Both the position numbers and the translations under genes were made by a program. A stretch of 64,000 bases of DNA from the NCBI GenBank assembly GCA_963693285.1, contig OY848928.1, forward strand, positions 5,113,827 through 5,177,826, given 5' to 3'. Shown in pieces: positions 62,501 to 64,000 of the stretch. The DNA is from Xestospongia muta (Eukaryota > Porifera > Demospongiae > Haplosclerida > Petrosiidae). Numbering within the stretch: the first letter of the stretch is position 1; every line of letters begins with the position of its first letter. The notes under the pieces are model-generated. The model worked only from the letters and a program-made list of their open reading frames with translations. It made no database searches and was not told the origin of the DNA.

Positions 62501-63137
62501 GAGGTGTTTCAAGACCAAGAAAATATAAGTATATAGCACTGGAGTTTACAATAGAGTGACCATTGTTAGAGAAAGAAGAGTCACTAATGGAGATATTGAG
62601 AGTATAAAATATAACAATACCAGAACCAGGGCTATTCTGAATGGAAAAATACTCCATCATAAAATTGACAGCATTACAAACTAACAAGGAGGTGCTACTC
62701 ATTGTGGTCACTAATGGTATATCATATTTTCGAGTACAATTTTCATATTTTCGAGTACAATTTTTAATGGTTAAGTTAGTAAGTTTGATATCTTCACATT
62801 TAATAAATGTTATACCTACTTCTTCATTGACACAGACTATTTCCACATCAGTTTGCCTCACACTCTCATCAGTACCATACTCCATGTTACTCAGGCCCTG
62901 TATTGTGAGATTTGTAACATTGTAAATCTCAACTGGATAGTTCAGATGATGAATCCCCTTCTGAAAATAGAAGATGCTATTACTAAGGTTAGCTGGATCA
63001 AGGTTAGTAGCATAATAGTTAAGCGTTTCGCAATTAGAAGTAGAACATTGAGATGAATCTTCATAGACAAAAAAGACGTCACCACACACCATGGAAGAAG
63101 ATATCAATAAAATAAGCAGGAAAGACAAAGTCCGCAT
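59535..63137 (-). CDS. large beta-helix-like ectodomain / multipass membrane protein, copy 2
   Basis: Single open frame of 1,200 aa from the ATG at 63137 (MRTLSFLLILLISSSMVCGD). It is a tandem paralogue of the gene at 55731-59324 with the same layout. From the block near VEIQPCPYGFQVSNDNHIC to the C-terminus the two proteins are almost identical, whereas the N-terminal ectodomain differs at many positions and carries a short internal repeat here (ENCTRKYENCTRKYD). A CCCTTAG just before the ATG could be the acceptor of a 5'UTR intron. The stop of the PEX13-like gene lies 192 bp upstream on the same strand. Confidence 0.75.
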   Translation of the reverse strand: MRTLSFLLILLISSSMVCGDVFFVYEDSSQCSTSNCETLNYYATNLDPANLSNSIFYFQKGIHHLNYPVEIYNVTNLTIQGLSNMEYGTDESVRQTDVEIVCVNEEVGITFIKCEDIKLTNLTIKNCTRKYENCTRKYDIPLVTTMSSTSLLVCNAVNFMMEYFSIQNSPGSGIVIFYTLNISISDSSFSNNGHSIVNSSAIYLYFLGLETPLTDYWDCRVVNTNITKSSYIGIAITLQQSQYFLNLHFQSIFLANNSVGNIIIGNINAISTCLYNLTIDNMVSIGSAIGLAVIQNSCLNTSAIPYITITNSVISNNTYLGIYIAWLNYGEGVLQINSSLFRNNKGTTGSALSIAQYKDIGVDHNPESFKVCLYNLTFDNNSINKTLAQLVGLTPSFELTVSLISIRSLHINNCTFSNNRGSALFLYQSLATFYGVNTFINNIGYNGGGMFLITDSFLLLQSNAFIYFINNHATNKGGAIHITQVILQTTQSNLDDINEAIVGYCFFQFLNDSDKKYFYFENNTAGVSGSAVYGGASSLCTYRVRSALNTASSDLFANIATFVNNQTGYSTISSDARDVCFCDNSMPTCNTTSMTFQSIPGRSITFLVVAVGEQDGTTTGVVSVFDTRSLAPVLNQNLSAQCTNITYKIETTSRYERRINIIVTLNEFQTNFQPIPKQITVEIQPCPYGFQVSNDNHICECLTELSAATNLQCNNINGTVTREGTTWLEYNIGENCTIVNNNCRSTYCNVSPVVLPLNESDRQCISNRSGRLCGGCAQNFSLILGSNQCKQCDSNAYITLILLFGLAGIALVVFLIALNFTVSAGTINGLIFYANIIKIYEPALPLSDIPFLTQFIDWINLDLGIETCFYVGMNSCGKIGLQFIFPFYIWFLIFMIILVSRWSSKMAKAVGNNAVPVLATLLLLSYTKLLRTIILILSRSQISCNGDTKQYWFVDANILYLSSCHLALFIIALLYLIVVVVPYTFFLLFFPLFEVCRSKWTVCTSLYIKLKPVFDAYAGPHNDLFRYWPGILIVLRVVLALTLALFYEVSPPVSILVAIVTILILILSFGKIYKSQYIHILDIWYLLSVLVIVYLVQGVIDGGVYSYYDVKIGVAVVLSTSFFVFVGIVFYHIYRYFVLLRWMKKKWQTKKDGNLMMNSVAGDDISIPGEKTISYTSVEIFDHDVIRPELREPLLDSLPD

Positions 63138-63329
63138 TATTCTAAGGGCAGGAAAAGGAAAAGGAGATTATCAATGTTTAAAACCCTGCTAAATTACTAG
63201 ACACACCTTCTTTCTCTCTCACTCTCTTCTCCAGAACTGAAGGAAGTAGTAATAGGATTCATAAGTTAATTAAAAACACAACACATTCCATTGACAATAA
63301 TAATAATGATAATTGCATTACAATAATGT

Positions 63330-64000
63330 CTAGTCATCAGAAAGGTTTAAGTTAGGAGGAGCAGGTGGAATAGATGAGGCTGTGTTCTGAGATGTCCTAC
63401 CAGAGATGGGTAATATCTCAATATAATTAGAAGGAACAAAACTAGTAAAGGAAAACAATAATGGATGATAATATTAAAACACTACATACCCAGAACGTCT
63501 ATTTCGACCGACAAGGACCCATCCAGTTGCATGAGGTTGCAGTTGTAATGGTGCAACAATCTAATGGTAGATGGATAAATGGATAGATGGATGAAAAATG
63601 GTTAGAAAAACATACAAGTTCGTCTCCAGCTGAAATAGTTAATTCATTTTGTCTTTCAGCTGTAAAATCATACAAAGCACGTGCTACATTACCAGTGTTC
63701 TGGGACCTATAAATGAAATAAAATAACTCTTTTCTTTCTCTCTTCCTTACCAAGACTCCATTGATACATCAGTACTTTCAGACACTATAGGCAAAGAAAT
63801 ACTACATGTTATTATAACAAACATCAAATATATACCAGCTGAAGAAAGGAGTCTCCATAGTAACCAAGGCACACCCACAATGATAGTGAAAAATGTTACA
63901 ACAGGCCAGAATCGATGAGTACTAGTCGTAAAGAAATGAAGTATGATAAATGTATGTATATATTTTACCAATGTTTTACATGTACTGCTGTTTAATATGA
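63330..64000 (-). CDS. PEX13: PEX13-like peroxisomal membrane protein, 3' part
   Basis: Exons in transcript order: the end of one running off the window at 63969, then 63836-63921, 63751-63784, 63616-63706, 63490-63560 and 63330-63441. The membrane segment reads HRFWPVVTFFTIIVGVPWLL followed by WRLLSS, matching the second membrane helix of PEX13. The SH3 domain then reads VARALYDFTAERQNELTISA, GDEL, TGWVLVGRNRR and GFVPSNYIEI. PEX13 is a core component of the peroxisomal docking complex; its SH3 domain binds PEX14 and PEX5. The product ends PPNLNLSDD. The N-terminal Gly-rich and first membrane parts lie beyond the right edge. Confidence 0.85.

Overview
The window looks like compact, AT-rich animal genomic DNA. 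Coding genes are split by short GT-AG introns (often 45-150 nt), intergenic gaps are a few hundred bases, and several genes are recognisable metazoan orthologues: UQCRB, an MFF-like factor, a RAB20-like GTPase, MRPS7, a DCAF5-like WD40 protein, PEX13 and a Scribble-type LRR exon. Very long tandem EGF genes, tiny introns and large beta-helix/multipass membrane proteins together suggest a demosponge such as Amphimedon. That assignment is inference. All gene models were built by hand from splice signals, reading phase and paralogue comparison; the exon lengths of every complete, unbroken gene add up to a multiple of three.

Layout. (1) 1-14.4 kb holds a tandem duplication of a block made of a Scribble-like first exon, UQCRB and a membrane-anchored multi-EGF gene. 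Unit 1 keeps the LRR exon but has a frameshifted UQCRB; unit 2 keeps an intact UQCRB but a truncated LRR exon. A remnant of the MFF-like gene marks the junction near 9290. (2) 14.4-16.9 kb holds an MFF-like gene and a RAB20-like gene, head to head. (3) 17.0-47.8 kb holds five head-to-tail minus-strand multi-EGF genes (called C, D, E, F and G here), with about 106, 18, 9, 6 and 5 EGF modules. (4) 48.0-55.4 kb holds MRPS7 and a DCAF5-like gene sharing a 110-bp divergent promoter. (5) 55.7-63.1 kb holds two tandem single-exon genes for ~1,190-1,200-aa proteins with a beta-helix-like ectodomain and a multipass C-terminus. (6) 63.3 kb to the end holds the 3' part of a PEX13-like gene.

The main discovery candidate is the seven-member EGF family (A and B on plus, C-G on minus). 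All members share a signal peptide, an N-terminal six-cysteine domain that I do not recognise, a second Cys-rich exon containing a CC pair, a single-exon or two-exon EGF array, and a C-x-x-C module. They then end in one of two ways: a transmembrane helix with a PPTY tail (A, B), or a conserved Trp-rich ~165-aa secreted domain (C-G). All internal exon borders around the EGF array are phase 1, so arrays can expand or be swapped without breaking frame. EGF number ranges from 4 to about 105. Homogenisation inside each array and duplication at several nested scales are directly visible. A role in adhesion, matrix or recognition is inference only.
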